Assembly: GCF_026240015.1 (NCBI RefSeq)
Contig: NZ_JAPIUX010000004.1
Span: 62,001 to 126,000, forward strand
Direction: 5' to 3'
DNA from: Acetobacter farinalis
GTDB lineage: Bacteria; Pseudomonadota; Alphaproteobacteria; Acetobacterales; Acetobacteraceae
Length of the DNA: 64,000 nt
Shown piece after piece: positions 8,690 through 18,100 of the stretch. How positions within the stretch are numbered: position 1 is the first letter of the stretch; the number at the start of each line of letters is the position of its first letter. Position numbers and translations under genes: made by a program. The notes beneath the pieces are model-generated. The model did not search any database, was not told the origin of the DNA, and worked only from the letters and a program-made list of their open reading frames with translations.

Positions 8690-9493
8690 TCAGGAGCGCT
8701 CTTCTGCGCCTCCCGCATCGTCCGGTTTGGAGGCATGCTGTGCGACACGCGCTTCAAGCCGCTCCCGCGCGGCAGGCAGCGGCCTGTGGCGCAGGCCAAA
8801 GGCATCACGCGCCAGAAAATATCCTGTCAGCCGCAAGCCAGCCAACCACTCTTCCGGCGTGCCGGTTTCATCCTCTGAAAGCAGAAAGGCCGGTAGCGGA
8901 AGCAGGCGGTCTTTCCATGCGCCGGCCCCCTCTTCCGAAACCGCGCGCCCGCTGCGTGGCGAGACATATTTCAGCCCCGTTGTAGCTCCGGTTACAGCAC
9001 AGCAGGTAAGGTCCAGACCAAACCCCAGATCAGCCAGCAATGCCAGTTCCCATCGCACCACCTGCGGCAGGCCCTCACGCTCTGACACCACAGGGTCTAC
9101 CCCCAGAAAGGTCAGCAGCCTGATTGTCTCGGCAAACAGCGCCCTGCATGGTTCGCCCTCGGGCAAGGCGGCATCCGCCAGCACACATACGGACTGCACC
9201 ATGGCCAGCGCCAGCGGGGCCTCCAGCAGCCGGAAGCCGCACCCATACAGCAGTTCACCCGAAAGCCGGATCGGCCCTGTGGCTGAACGCGCCTGAAAGC
9301 GCGTTTTAACCAGATTTCCCGGCTGCCACAGCGCACTGCCACTCCGGGAACGCGCCCCGTACGCAACGCCGCGCACCAGCCCGTTTTCTTCTGTCAGCAC
9401 ATGCACGCGGGCATTATTTTCGCCCAGCAAGGCGGCAGAAAGCACAAGGGCGGGAGCCTCCCTTTCAAGGGAAGTCCCGCCCTGCTGCATCAT
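8690..9493 (-). CDS. recO: DNA repair protein RecO
   Basis: RecO loads RecA on SSB-coated single strands with RecR in gap repair. The 267 residues show the RecO N-terminal OB fold (APALVLSAALLGENNARVHVLTEENG and the GVAYGARSR segment) and a helical C-terminal region beginning near LFAETIRLLTFLG. The start has two consecutive ATG codons and only a weak ribosome site. It lies 18 bases after the tsf stop, so it is probably read from the rpsB-tsf transcript by coupling. A plus-strand hydrolase gene separates it from parC. Confidence 0.9.
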   Translation of the reverse strand: MMQQGGTSLEREAPALVLSAALLGENNARVHVLTEENGLVRGVAYGARSRSGSALWQPGNLVKTRFQARSATGPIRLSGELLYGCGFRLLEAPLALAMVQSVCVLADAALPEGEPCRALFAETIRLLTFLGVDPVVSEREGLPQVVRWELALLADLGFGLDLTCCAVTGATTGLKYVSPRSGRAVSEEGAGAWKDRLLPLPAFLLSEDETGTPEEWLAGLRLTGYFLARDAFGLRHRPLPAARERLEARVAQHASKPDDAGGAEERS

Positions 9494-9511
9494 CGCGCAG
9501 AAACGCCTGAC

Positions 9512-10417
9512 TTAGACGCCGGAAACCTTGGCCACTTCAGCAGCAAAGTCATCGACTTCCTTTTCGATGCCTTCACCAAGCTGGAAGCGGTCAAAGCCAA
9601 CCAGCTTCACGCCAGCCTGTTCCAGAATCTTCTTCACGCGGCTTTCACCGTCATGCACCCACACCTGCTCCAGAAGAACAACTTCTTCATAGAACTTGCG
9701 AATACGGCCTTCGACCATCTTTTCGATAATGGCTTCCGGCTTGCCGGATTCGCGGGACTGTTCGATCAGCACAGCGCGTTCACGCTCAACTTCAGCCTGA
9801 TCAAGGCTGTCCACATCCAGAGCGGACGGGCGTGTTGCGGCAACATGCATGCCAATCTGGCGGCCAAGCTGGTTGATGGCGTCAGAAGCAGAGGGGGCTT
9901 CCAGAGCAGCCAGAACACCGATCTTGCCCACGCCCGGACGCAGCGCGCCGTGCATGTACGTGGCCACAACGCCAGACGGCACCGTGAACACGCGGGCGCG
10001 ACGCAGGGACATGTTCTCACCAATGGTGGCGATCAGATGCGTGAGTTCATCAGCCACAGTGCGGCCGGAAGCCAGCGTTGTTGCCTTGATGGCTTCCAGG
10101 TCATCACCAACCTTGAGAGCAACCTGAACCACAGATTCAACAAAGTCCTGGAACGCTTCGTTACGGGCCACAAAGTCCGTCTCGGCGTTCACTTCAACCA
10201 TGGCAGCCTTGTTGTCCACGGACGCAACAGCAACCAGACCTTCAGCAGCCACGCGGCCGGACTTCTTGGCAGCAGCGGCAAGGCCCTTGGTGCGCAGCCA
10301 GTCAATGGCGCCTTCAATTTCACCATTGGACTCGTTGAGAGCCTTTTTGCAGTCCATCATGCCCGCGCCAGTTTTTTCGCGCAGTTCTTTCACCAGTGCA
10401 GCGGTAATGGCCGCCAT
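9512..10417 (-). CDS. tsf: Translation elongation factor Ts
   Basis: EF-Ts is the guanine nucleotide exchange factor for EF-Tu. The 301-residue product has the N-terminal UBA-like block (VKELREKTGAGMMDCKKALN), which binds EF-Tu, and the core motif VEVNAETDFVARNE near residue 75. AAGGAGATGAATT precedes the ATG and supports the start. It follows rpsB, the usual order, with a hairpin between the two genes that may lower tsf expression relative to rpsB. Confidence 0.97.
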   Translation of the reverse strand: MAAITAALVKELREKTGAGMMDCKKALNESNGEIEGAIDWLRTKGLAAAAKKSGRVAAEGLVAVASVDNKAAMVEVNAETDFVARNEAFQDFVESVVQVALKVGDDLEAIKATTLASGRTVADELTHLIATIGENMSLRRARVFTVPSGVVATYMHGALRPGVGKIGVLAALEAPSASDAINQLGRQIGMHVAATRPSALDVDSLDQAEVERERAVLIEQSRESGKPEAIIEKMVEGRIRKFYEEVVLLEQVWVHDGESRVKKILEQAGVKLVGFDRFQLGEGIEKEVDDFAAEVAKVSGV

Positions 10418-10506
10418 AATTCATCTCCTTGAAAACCGCAACGCGCCCGAGGGGGCGCGGACAGGGCTGTCATGCCTGTATGCAGGCACCTACTATATCT
10501 GAAAGA

Positions 10507-10534
10507 CCAGCCCGGCAGAGTCTGCGCGGGCTGG
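10507..10534 (-). terminator. Hairpin between rpsB and tsf (attenuator-like)
   Basis: CCAGCCCG and CGGGCTGG pair as an outer stem and GCA/TGC extends it with one bulge. It starts 11 bases after the rpsB stop, and on the transcribed strand it is followed by TCTTTC. A second GC hairpin lies at about 10443-10458. Together they could act as a partial terminator between the two genes. Confidence 0.45.
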
Positions 10535-10545
10535 CCAGCAAAACT

Positions 10546-11325
10546 TTAGTTTGCAGCCGGTGCTGCAGCTTCAGCTTCCAGAGCAGGGTCAAGCGGCAGT
10601 TCTTCAGCCGCGCCGAAATCCTGGCCAGAAGCCCCCAGTTCAGCAGAGATCCCGTCCAGAACGGAGGAGGAGACCAGATCGCAGTACAGGGAGATGGCGC
10701 GGATGGCGTCATCATTGCCCGGAACCGGGAACGTCACACCCTTGGGGTCGGAGTTGCTGTCCAGAATCGCCACAACCGGAATGCCCAGCTTGTTGGCTTC
10801 TTCAACAGCCAGCTTTTCCTTGTTGGTGTCGATAATGAACAGGATATCGGGCAGGCCGCCCATTTCCTTGATCCCGCCGAGAGAGCGTTCGAGTTTGTCA
10901 CGATCGCGGGTCAGCTCAAGAATTTCCTTCTTGGTCAGACCGGCCGTGCCGCCGTCCAGCGTTTCTTCAATCTGGCGCAGACGCTTGATGGAGCCCGTAA
11001 TGGTCTTCCAGTTCGTCAGCATGCCACCCAGCCAGCGGTGGTTGACATAATACTGGCCGCAGCGACGTGCGGCTTCAGCAATCGGCTCCGCAGCGGCGCG
11101 CTTGGTGCCGACGAACAGAACGCGGCCACCACCGGCCACAGTGTTGCGGACAGCCTGAAGAGCGCGGTCGAGCAGGCCAACGGTCTGCTGAAGGTCGATA
11201 ATATGAACCTGGTTACGCACACCGAAGAGGTATGGCTCCATCCGCGGGTTCCAGCGGCGGGTGTGGTGACCGAAGTGAACACCAGCTTCAAGCAGCTGGC
11301 GGAGTGTGAAATCTGGCATCGCCAT
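10546..11325 (-). CDS. rpsB: 30S ribosomal protein S2
   Basis: S2 is a structural protein of the small ribosomal subunit, needed for S1 binding. The 259 residues begin with the family block LLEAGVHFGHHTRRWNPRM and include GGRVLFVGTKRAA, the VNHRWLGGMLTNW motif and the DPKGVTFPVPGNDDA segment. The C-terminus is Ala/Glu-rich (about 25 residues), as often seen in alphaproteobacteria. AGGA eight bases before the first ATG favours MAMPDF over the second ATG two codons later. It heads the rpsB-tsf(-recO) unit. Confidence 0.97.
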   Translation of the reverse strand: MAMPDFTLRQLLEAGVHFGHHTRRWNPRMEPYLFGVRNQVHIIDLQQTVGLLDRALQAVRNTVAGGGRVLFVGTKRAAAEPIAEAARRCGQYYVNHRWLGGMLTNWKTITGSIKRLRQIEETLDGGTAGLTKKEILELTRDRDKLERSLGGIKEMGGLPDILFIIDTNKEKLAVEEANKLGIPVVAILDSNSDPKGVTFPVPGNDDAIRAISLYCDLVSSSVLDGISAELGASGQDFGAAEELPLDPALEAEAAAPAAN

Positions 11326-11441
11326 GGGGCGTATCCTACCTTATCTGGTTAATCCTCCGCGAAGCACGGCCCCTTTTCTTTCAGGGCACCAGAGGGTGTA
11401 TGGCTTCGCGTGCGTAGTCCCGGCCTGGGCCAAGCGATGCC

Positions 11442-11470
11442 GATATGGCGGTTTTTAGCGCCCCATGCAA
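11442..11470 (-). promoter_or_regulatory. Putative sigma-70 promoter of rpsB
   Basis: On the minus strand TTGCAT (11470-11465) and CATATC (11447-11442) are separated by exactly 17 bases, just downstream of the Rieske gene and about 117 bases before the rpsB start. This matches the alphaproteobacterial housekeeping pattern only approximately. Confidence 0.4.
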
Positions 11471-11487
11471 GGCAAAAATGCGGGATA

Positions 11488-12615
11488 TCAGCCCTTTTCC
11501 AGCGGCCTGGCCCGTGCATTGGGCACACCATTGCGGGCCAGCAGCGCGCGCAGCGCCTTCACAACCGGAAAAACCTCGATTGTGTGGTCACCCCCCAGTT
11601 CGCGCCAGGCCTTCTGTTCCAGTTCCACAATCTCCCGGTCTTCCTCAAAAATCCGGTGTGTGAACAGCCCCAGCGCCGGCCATGCCAGATCCAGCAGAAA
11701 GGCCCATTTCGGCTTTTTGACAGACAGCAGGCCGAAAGTCTGCGTGCCAAGCTGGTCAGACCCCAGCGGCACATAGGCCACCCACAGGTCCATCACCAGA
11801 TCTCCATCCTTGTCATGAATTTTCAGGGTCTGGTACGGATAGGTGGTCCGGATGGAGACAATTTCCTCCACCGGCTGCTCCTTCCCCTCAATCTCCCGGT
11901 GTTTGCCGAAAATCAGGGCCTCGGCCAGAGGCTGGTTCCCCCCCTTGCGGGCAAAGCTGTAACGGGCCTCCATAAAATTCTCGCCCTTGTCCTGCCCCAT
12001 GAAGCGGGCCGTGATGGACCCCATCTGCCGCCGGTGCAGGAACTGATGGTTCATGTCCATCAGGTTTTCATGCATGAAGGTATAGTGGCATTTCAGACGC
12101 GGGAAGAACCGGCGCGTCTTGAACTCCGGGTTTCCGACCTGCGCGATCTCCGGCAGCGGCACGCTCTCCGCCAGAGCGGGGTCTCCGGGGAATACAAAAA
12201 TCAGACCGCCCTTTTCACGGCACGGGTAGGAGCGGACCGGCCGCCCGACGCCTTCCTTGTTCAGGTAAGGCACGGTCACGCATTTGCCGCCACGGTCAAA
12301 CGCCCACCCGTGATAGCAGCATTTGATACAGTCGCCCTCAACCACGCCCTTGCTCAGCGGCACCTGCCGGTGCGCACAGCGGTCTTCCAGCGCATAGACA
12401 GGCCCGCTTTCCGGTCGGACAAGCGCTATGGGGTGCCCCGCATACCGGGCGGGAAACACTTTGCCAGCCCGCACCTTGTGAGACCATGCAATAGGGTACC
12501 AGAAATTCGGATCACAATCGATTTGCCGTAAATCATACTCCGCCTCATGAGCCGGACCTTTTCCCGACACAGAAGCCTGTTCAGCCGCTTTCCCCGCAAC
12601 TGCTTCTACCTGCAT
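11488..12615 (-). CDS. Rieske [2Fe-2S] non-heme iron oxygenase, substrate unknown
   Basis: A 375-residue soluble oxygenase alpha-subunit type protein. The Rieske cluster ligands are visible: C80 and H82 in RCAHRQVPLSKG, then C99 and H102 in CCYHGW. The mononuclear iron site follows in ENLMDMNHQFLH, with H190 and H194 as probable ligands and D187 as the bridging aspartate. The C-terminal half is the START-like catalytic domain. The family hydroxylates or demethylates very varied substrates, so none is assigned. No ferredoxin, reductase or beta subunit is adjacent. GGAAGG eight bases upstream supports the ATG. It stands alone between rpsB and pabC on the same strand. Confidence 0.85.
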   Translation of the reverse strand: MQVEAVAGKAAEQASVSGKGPAHEAEYDLRQIDCDPNFWYPIAWSHKVRAGKVFPARYAGHPIALVRPESGPVYALEDRCAHRQVPLSKGVVEGDCIKCCYHGWAFDRGGKCVTVPYLNKEGVGRPVRSYPCREKGGLIFVFPGDPALAESVPLPEIAQVGNPEFKTRRFFPRLKCHYTFMHENLMDMNHQFLHRRQMGSITARFMGQDKGENFMEARYSFARKGGNQPLAEALIFGKHREIEGKEQPVEEIVSIRTTYPYQTLKIHDKDGDLVMDLWVAYVPLGSDQLGTQTFGLLSVKKPKWAFLLDLAWPALGLFTHRIFEEDREIVELEQKAWRELGGDHTIEVFPVVKALRALLARNGVPNARARPLEKG

Positions 12616-12926
12616 GGCATCACCTTCCAGAATAAGTCGGAGACTGATGCACAGAGTCGGGGCATCACCTCACGAGATTACGCTCTCTAGATTGGACTTC
12701 CCGAAATATCCGGCAAGCCCTGCCGCTGCATGTCAGATTATCCAGGCGACGCGCTCCGTTACAACGGCCGACAAGATCGCGTCTTCTTTTTTAAACACAG
12801 CACACGTCTCTTTAACAGCACCTTGTCTGAAAATGCTCTCAACAACGAGCGCGCTTAACAGATCACTCCTCACCCGGCAGAACTCTCCGGCGCCCCCCGC
12901 CAAACCATGCAGCGTCACGCAGCCCT
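12616..12926. other. Intergenic region upstream of the Rieske oxygenase gene
   Basis: 311 bases between the Rieske start and the pabC stop. A 65-codon minus-strand frame (12733-12930) has no recognisable product and no clear ribosome site. The stretch around 12780-12850 is less GC-rich than its surroundings and probably holds the Rieske promoter. Nothing else is supported. Confidence 0.5.
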
Positions 12927-13739
12927 TCACGCAGAAAGCGGCACATCCAGCGCGGCGCAGAGGCTGGCCAGCCCGGCCGGGGACCGCCCGACCGGCTGGC
13001 CATCAAGGGTGGACACCACTCGCAGGCCAAGGCTGTTTACAAGATACACAGCCTCCGCCTTTTTCAGGCGCTCCACACGCACACAGGCTTCATGGAGCAG
13101 GCCCGCCTGCATCAGCACAGCCCGCGCCACGCCCGGCAATGCACCTTCTGCACCAGAAGGTGTGACAAAAAGAGTGCCTTCCTGAACCACCACCGTACTG
13201 ATTGTGGTTTCCGCTACCCGTCCACTTATGTTCAGCAAAAGCGCTTCATCACACCCTGCGCGCGCGGCCTCCTGCCGTGCCAAAATATTGGGAAGATAGT
13301 TCAGGCTTTTAAGAGTGTTCAGCACAGAGCGCTCATCCCGCCTGACACTCTGGCTGGTCATGAGGGACACGGATGTGACTCGCGCATGCCCTTCAGTGAC
13401 TGTCATAAACAAGGTCGGCGTTCCTTCACGCGGCGGAAGAAGCCCACGTGGCCCCACGCCACGCGTCACCGTCAGGCGCGCGGAGCCATGCCGCATACCG
13501 GTCGCCCCCAGCAGAGCCTGTGCCGCCTGCGCCACAGCCTCCCGGTCTGGCACCTCCAACCCCAGGACCTGTCCGCCATGCTGCAAACGCTGCATGTGCA
13601 GATCAAGATGCATCAACGCGCCATTCTTCACGCGGAATGTCTCAAACACACCATCGCCCAGCGTCAGCCCCCTGTCTGCCAGACTGATATGCGCCTGAGC
13701 CGCATCACACAGATGCCCGTTCAGCCAGACAACACTCAT
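12927..13739 (-). CDS. pabC: Class IV aminotransferase, probable 4-amino-4-deoxychorismate lyase
   Basis: This PLP fold-type IV protein probably converts aminodeoxychorismate to 4-aminobenzoate and pyruvate for folate synthesis. The 270 residues include the DRGLTLGDGVFETFRV block near the N-terminus, the PLP lysine K144 in NTLKSLNYLP and the AETTIS-type motif around residue 190. Fold-type IV proteins also include D-amino-acid and branched-chain aminotransferases. The lyase assignment rests on the partner, because the gene overlaps pabB by four bases (ATGA, 13736-13739) and is translationally coupled to it. Confidence 0.85.
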   Translation of the reverse strand: MSVVWLNGHLCDAAQAHISLADRGLTLGDGVFETFRVKNGALMHLDLHMQRLQHGGQVLGLEVPDREAVAQAAQALLGATGMRHGSARLTVTRGVGPRGLLPPREGTPTLFMTVTEGHARVTSVSLMTSQSVRRDERSVLNTLKSLNYLPNILARQEAARAGCDEALLLNISGRVAETTISTVVVQEGTLFVTPSGAEGALPGVARAVLMQAGLLHEACVRVERLKKAEAVYLVNSLGLRVVSTLDGQPVGRSPAGLASLCAALDVPLSA

Positions 13740-15145
13740 CCCACCTCTCCAAACAGCGCAAAAAATGGAGCGAGTTTCAGGCGCATTTCCTCGTACTCCT
13801 GCTCTGCATCAGAAAGAATGGTAATCCCTCCACCGGCCGCAAGAACAAGTGATCCTTCTTTCCTGATAAGTGTCCGAATAATCACAGAGCTTTGCAAAGC
13901 CCCATCCACGCCGGCACAAAAAATGCTTCCGCAATAAGCACCGCGCGGAGAGACTTCCAATTCCTCAATAATTTCCATGGCGCGATGTTTTGGGGCACCG
14001 GTGACTGACCCGGGTGGAAAGGTGGCCTGCAACAGGCTCCAGACATCCCGCCCTGCCTCCAGAACACCCCGCACTTCTGAAACAAGATGATGCACATGGG
14101 CAAAACGCTCGACCTTCAGAAACTCCGGAACCTGCATGCTGCCCACCTGTGCCACACGCCCTATATCGTTGCGCATCAGATCCACAATCATCAGGTTTTC
14201 AGCACATTCCTTTTCATCCGCGCGTAACTGTGCGGACAGGTCTGCGTCATCCTCCGGCGTGCTGCCCCGTGGGGCCGTGCCCTTGATAGGGCGGGAGGCC
14301 ACCCACCCCTGCGCATCCATCCGCAGGAACTGCTCGGGCGATGCGGAATGCAGCGCATACCCCGCCCCGCAGGAAAGATAGGCCCCAAACGGGGCCGGGG
14401 CCTGCCGCCGCAACGCGAGAAAGAGCGCGACATTTGAAAACTCTTCCGGGAACTGCGCCCGATAGCGCCCCGTGATATTGACCTGAAAAATATCCCCAGC
14501 ACCAATATAGGCTTTTGCCCGTTCTACCGCCTGACAATAGGACGCACGCGATTGATCAGGGTAGAAACGGACCTTTGGCAAAGAGGGCTGCGCCGGTAGC
14601 GTATCCGGAAGAGCGTCCCACGCCGCAACACAGGCTTCACGCTGCGCGGTGGCAGCATTGCTCTGCCCTTCCAGAACAATGCCTGCTACAAATGCACGTT
14701 TTGAAAAACGATCCCACAGAAAAGCATGATCATAAAACCCGGCAGTAAAATCGGGTTCGTCACCTTCGGACGAAAGGGACTGAACCCCTTCCAACTGCAT
14801 CCCGAGACCATACCCCGCAAACCCGATCAGCCCGCCATAAAACGGGAGGCTGATGCCGTCGAGACTCTCGGGCACCTGCCCCGCAGGCGGCATGACATGC
14901 CTTAACAGCGTAAACAATGTGCCCGCGTCACAGGGCTTCGGCGGCTCTGAATCCCAGAAAATCTGTTTATCGCGCACAATAAATGTGTTCCGCGGCATGC
15001 GGCAGAAAATCTGCCAGCGGCTCCGTTCCTCCACGGGGCCACCACTATCCAGAAACGCGCACCAGGGAGCCTCCCCCCATGCTGCAAACACTGTATCCGG
15101 CTCACGCCAGAACAGTTCCTGCGCCCAGACGCGCGCCTCTTCCAT
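13736..15145 (-). CDS. pabB: Aminodeoxychorismate synthase component I
   Basis: PabB aminates chorismate to 4-amino-4-deoxychorismate, using ammonia from a glutaminase partner (PabA/TrpG, not in this window). The 469 residues show the chorismate-binding domain: GDIFQVNITGRY near 217, the PIKGT motif at 286-290 (the lysine K288 is typical of PabB, where TrpE has alanine), DLMRNDIGRV, and TFPPGSVTGAPKHRAMEII. GGGGAG eight bases upstream supports the ATG. It overlaps pabC by four bases and begins 51 bases after the dnaE stop, so the order is dnaE-pabB-pabC. Confidence 0.93.
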   Translation of the reverse strand: MEEARVWAQELFWREPDTVFAAWGEAPWCAFLDSGGPVEERSRWQIFCRMPRNTFIVRDKQIFWDSEPPKPCDAGTLFTLLRHVMPPAGQVPESLDGISLPFYGGLIGFAGYGLGMQLEGVQSLSSEGDEPDFTAGFYDHAFLWDRFSKRAFVAGIVLEGQSNAATAQREACVAAWDALPDTLPAQPSLPKVRFYPDQSRASYCQAVERAKAYIGAGDIFQVNITGRYRAQFPEEFSNVALFLALRRQAPAPFGAYLSCGAGYALHSASPEQFLRMDAQGWVASRPIKGTAPRGSTPEDDADLSAQLRADEKECAENLMIVDLMRNDIGRVAQVGSMQVPEFLKVERFAHVHHLVSEVRGVLEAGRDVWSLLQATFPPGSVTGAPKHRAMEIIEELEVSPRGAYCGSIFCAGVDGALQSSVIIRTLIRKEGSLVLAAGGGITILSDAEQEYEEMRLKLAPFFALFGEVG

Positions 15146-15196
15146 GGTTTTACTCCCCGGCCTGAACGCCGCCCCCAGAACGCCTGCAGCAGGTTT

Positions 15197-18100
15197 TCAA
15201 ACCTGCTCAACCCGTGAAATACCCTCAAGCGTTTTCAGTTTCTGCCCCAGAAGCGGCGTCACCCGATACCCACCCCGCAGGCGAATTTCGACATCGCAGG
15301 TTTCAGCCATACCCGGCAGCAGGACGATGCGACTGGAACCGCCCTTCTGCTCACTCAGGAGTTCACTCAGCCTGGGCAGCACATTCGCCTGCTCCACCCA
15401 CACCCGCAGTTCACTTTTTGCCTGTGCGGCGGCCTGCTCAAGCTCGACAATATCCGTGGCGGTAATCCGGAGAGCTTCCCCTTCAAGCTTCAACTCCGCC
15501 GAGACCAGAACCGCCGTGCCTGCGGTCAGACTTTCGCGCACACGTGTCAGCACTTCAGAAAACACGGTGACTTCACACCCGCCCGAAGCATCCGAAAGGC
15601 GCACCCACGCCATCTTGTTGCCCGTGCGGGTCGGGCGTTCCTTGCGGTCCACCACGCATCCGGCAATTTTTACCCGCCCCATACCGGCCTCTGCCGCAGT
15701 CAGCAGGCCGGAACAGCGCGTGACATCCAGCCTCCGCAGGACAGTTCCATAGGCATCAAGCGGGTGCGCTGTCATGTGGAAGCCGATGGCATCCGCCTCC
15801 ATTGCCAGACGCTCAAACTCCGGCCAGTCCGGAACAGTTGCCAGACGCAGCGGTTCCACCTCCCCGCTGCCACCAAACAGGCCGATCTGGCCCGAAGCCG
15901 CCTCCTGCGCCTGACTTTGCGCCCGGCGCAAAATTGTATCCGCAGACTGGCAGACTCGTGCGCGGTTTTTATCAAGGCACTCAAACGCACCCGCTTTTGC
16001 CAGATTTTCCACCTGCATGCGGTTAATCTGTTTCGGGTCAATCCGCATGGCGAAATCCACCATACTGGCAAAGGGTTTCTTCCCGCGCGCCTGTGTCAGA
16101 GCCTCCATGGCGGAGAAGCCAACTTTCTTGATAGCGGCCAGTGCGTAGCGAATGCCATGGGTGCCATCAGGCAGGGTTTCCACCGAGAAATCAGCCTCGG
16201 ATTTATTGACATCCGGCGGTAGGACCTTGATGCCCATCCGTTCGGCTTCCTGCCGCAGGGCAGCCAGCTTTTCCGTGCGTTCCCGCGCCAGAGACATACA
16301 CCCGGCAAGGAACGCCACCGGGTAATTGGCCTTCATCCATGCTGTCTGATACGAAACCAGCGCGTAGGCCGCCGCGTGGGATTTATTAAAGCCATAGTCA
16401 GCAAATTTCGCCATAAGGTCAAACACCTCAATGGCTTTGTCACGATCAATCCCGCGTTTGACGGCCCCTTCCGTGAAGATTTCACGCTGGGTGTCCATTT
16501 CTGCACGGATTTTCTTCCCCATGGCGCGCCGCAGCAAGTCCGCCCCGCCAAGGCTGTAGCCCGCCATTTTCTGGGCAATCTGCATCACCTGTTCCTGATA
16601 GACCATGATGCCATAGGTCTCTTCAAGAATATCACGAATTTCCTCGTGCGGCGGCTCCCATGCCTCTCCGTGTTTTCTGCGGCAATAATCAGGAATATTC
16701 GCCATCGGGCCGGGGCGGTACAGCGCCACTGCCGCAATCAGGTCTTCCAGCCGGGTGGGGCGCATCTGTTTCAGAACATCGCGCATCCCGGCACCTTCGA
16801 ACTGAAACACGCCCGCGGTATCACCCCGGCTGAGCATTTCGTACGTCACCGGGTCATTCAGGGGGATACGGCTGAGGTCAACCTCAATCCCCATTTTCTT
16901 GAGAAACCCGACCCCTCTTTGCAAAATGGTCAGGGTTGTCAGCCCCAGAAAGTCGAACTTGACCAGCCCGGCCTGCTCAACAAACTTCATGTTGTACTGG
17001 GTGACCAGCATGTCACTCTTCGGGTCTCGATAGAGTGGCACCAGTTCCACCAGAGGCCGGTCCCCAATCACCACCCCGGCGGCATGGGTACTGGCATGCC
17101 GGAACAGCCCTTCAATCTGCTGCCCGATTTCCAGAAGACGGCGCAGCGCTTCGTCGCTATCTCGCATTTCCTGAAGTTTGGGCTCTCCCGCAATCGCCTC
17201 CTTCAGCGTTACGGGCTTGGCGGGATTGTTGGGAATAAGCTCCGCAACCCGGTTCACCATCCCGTATGGCAGGCCCAGCACACGCCCCACATCACGCACA
17301 GCCGCACGCGCCTGCAGCTTACCGAATGTAATAATCTGCGCCACGCGGTCTGCCCCGTATTCCCGACGCACGTAGGCAATCACCTCATCCCGTCGGTCCT
17401 GACAGAAATCGATATCAAAGTCTGGCATGGACACACGTTCGGGGTTCAGAAACCGTTCGAACAGCAGGTTGAAGGGAATAGGGTCGATATCCGTAATGGT
17501 CAGCGCCCATGCCGCGAGTGACCCTGCGCCCGAGCCACGCCCCGGCCCCACCGGAATACCCTGCCCCTTCCCCCACTGGATAAAATCCGCAACGATCATG
17601 AAGTACCCGGGGAAGCCCATGCCGGAGATAATATCAAGCTCGAACGCCAGCCGGTCCTTGTATTTCTGGAGAGTTTCCTCATCCATGGTCATGCCCGCAA
17701 GGCGCTGTTCAAGGCCCTCCCATGCCATGGCCCGCAGGGTCTGATCTTCCGTCGCACCATCCCGTACCTTGGGGCAGACTGGCAGCAGCGGCTTGCGGGT
17801 TTCCACCTTCACGGCACAGCGGCGGGCTATTTCCAGCGTATTGTCACAGGCGTCCGGCAGATCGGCAAACAGGGCGCGCATCATCTCCGGCGGCTTGAAC
17901 CAGTGCTCCGGCGTCACGCGCCAGCGGTCACGCTCCGCCATGGTGCGGCCGTGCGCAATACAGATCAGCGCATCATGCGCTTCATACATTTCCGGTCGCG
18001 GGAAGAAGCATTCATTGGTTGCGACAAGCGGCAGGCCGAACTGGTCCGCCAGCATCAGAACTCCGGGTTCCACAGCCTGTTCCACCGGTAGCTTGTGGCG

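Noticed and set aside
12733..12930. Minus-strand 65-codon ORF upstream of the Rieske gene
   Set aside because: It overlaps the pabC stop region, has no ribosome site and no recognisable feature.
13736..15145. Anthranilate synthase component I (TrpE)
   Set aside because: The motif is PIKGT with lysine, typical of PabB; TrpE has PIAGT. The coupled class IV gene also supports PabB.
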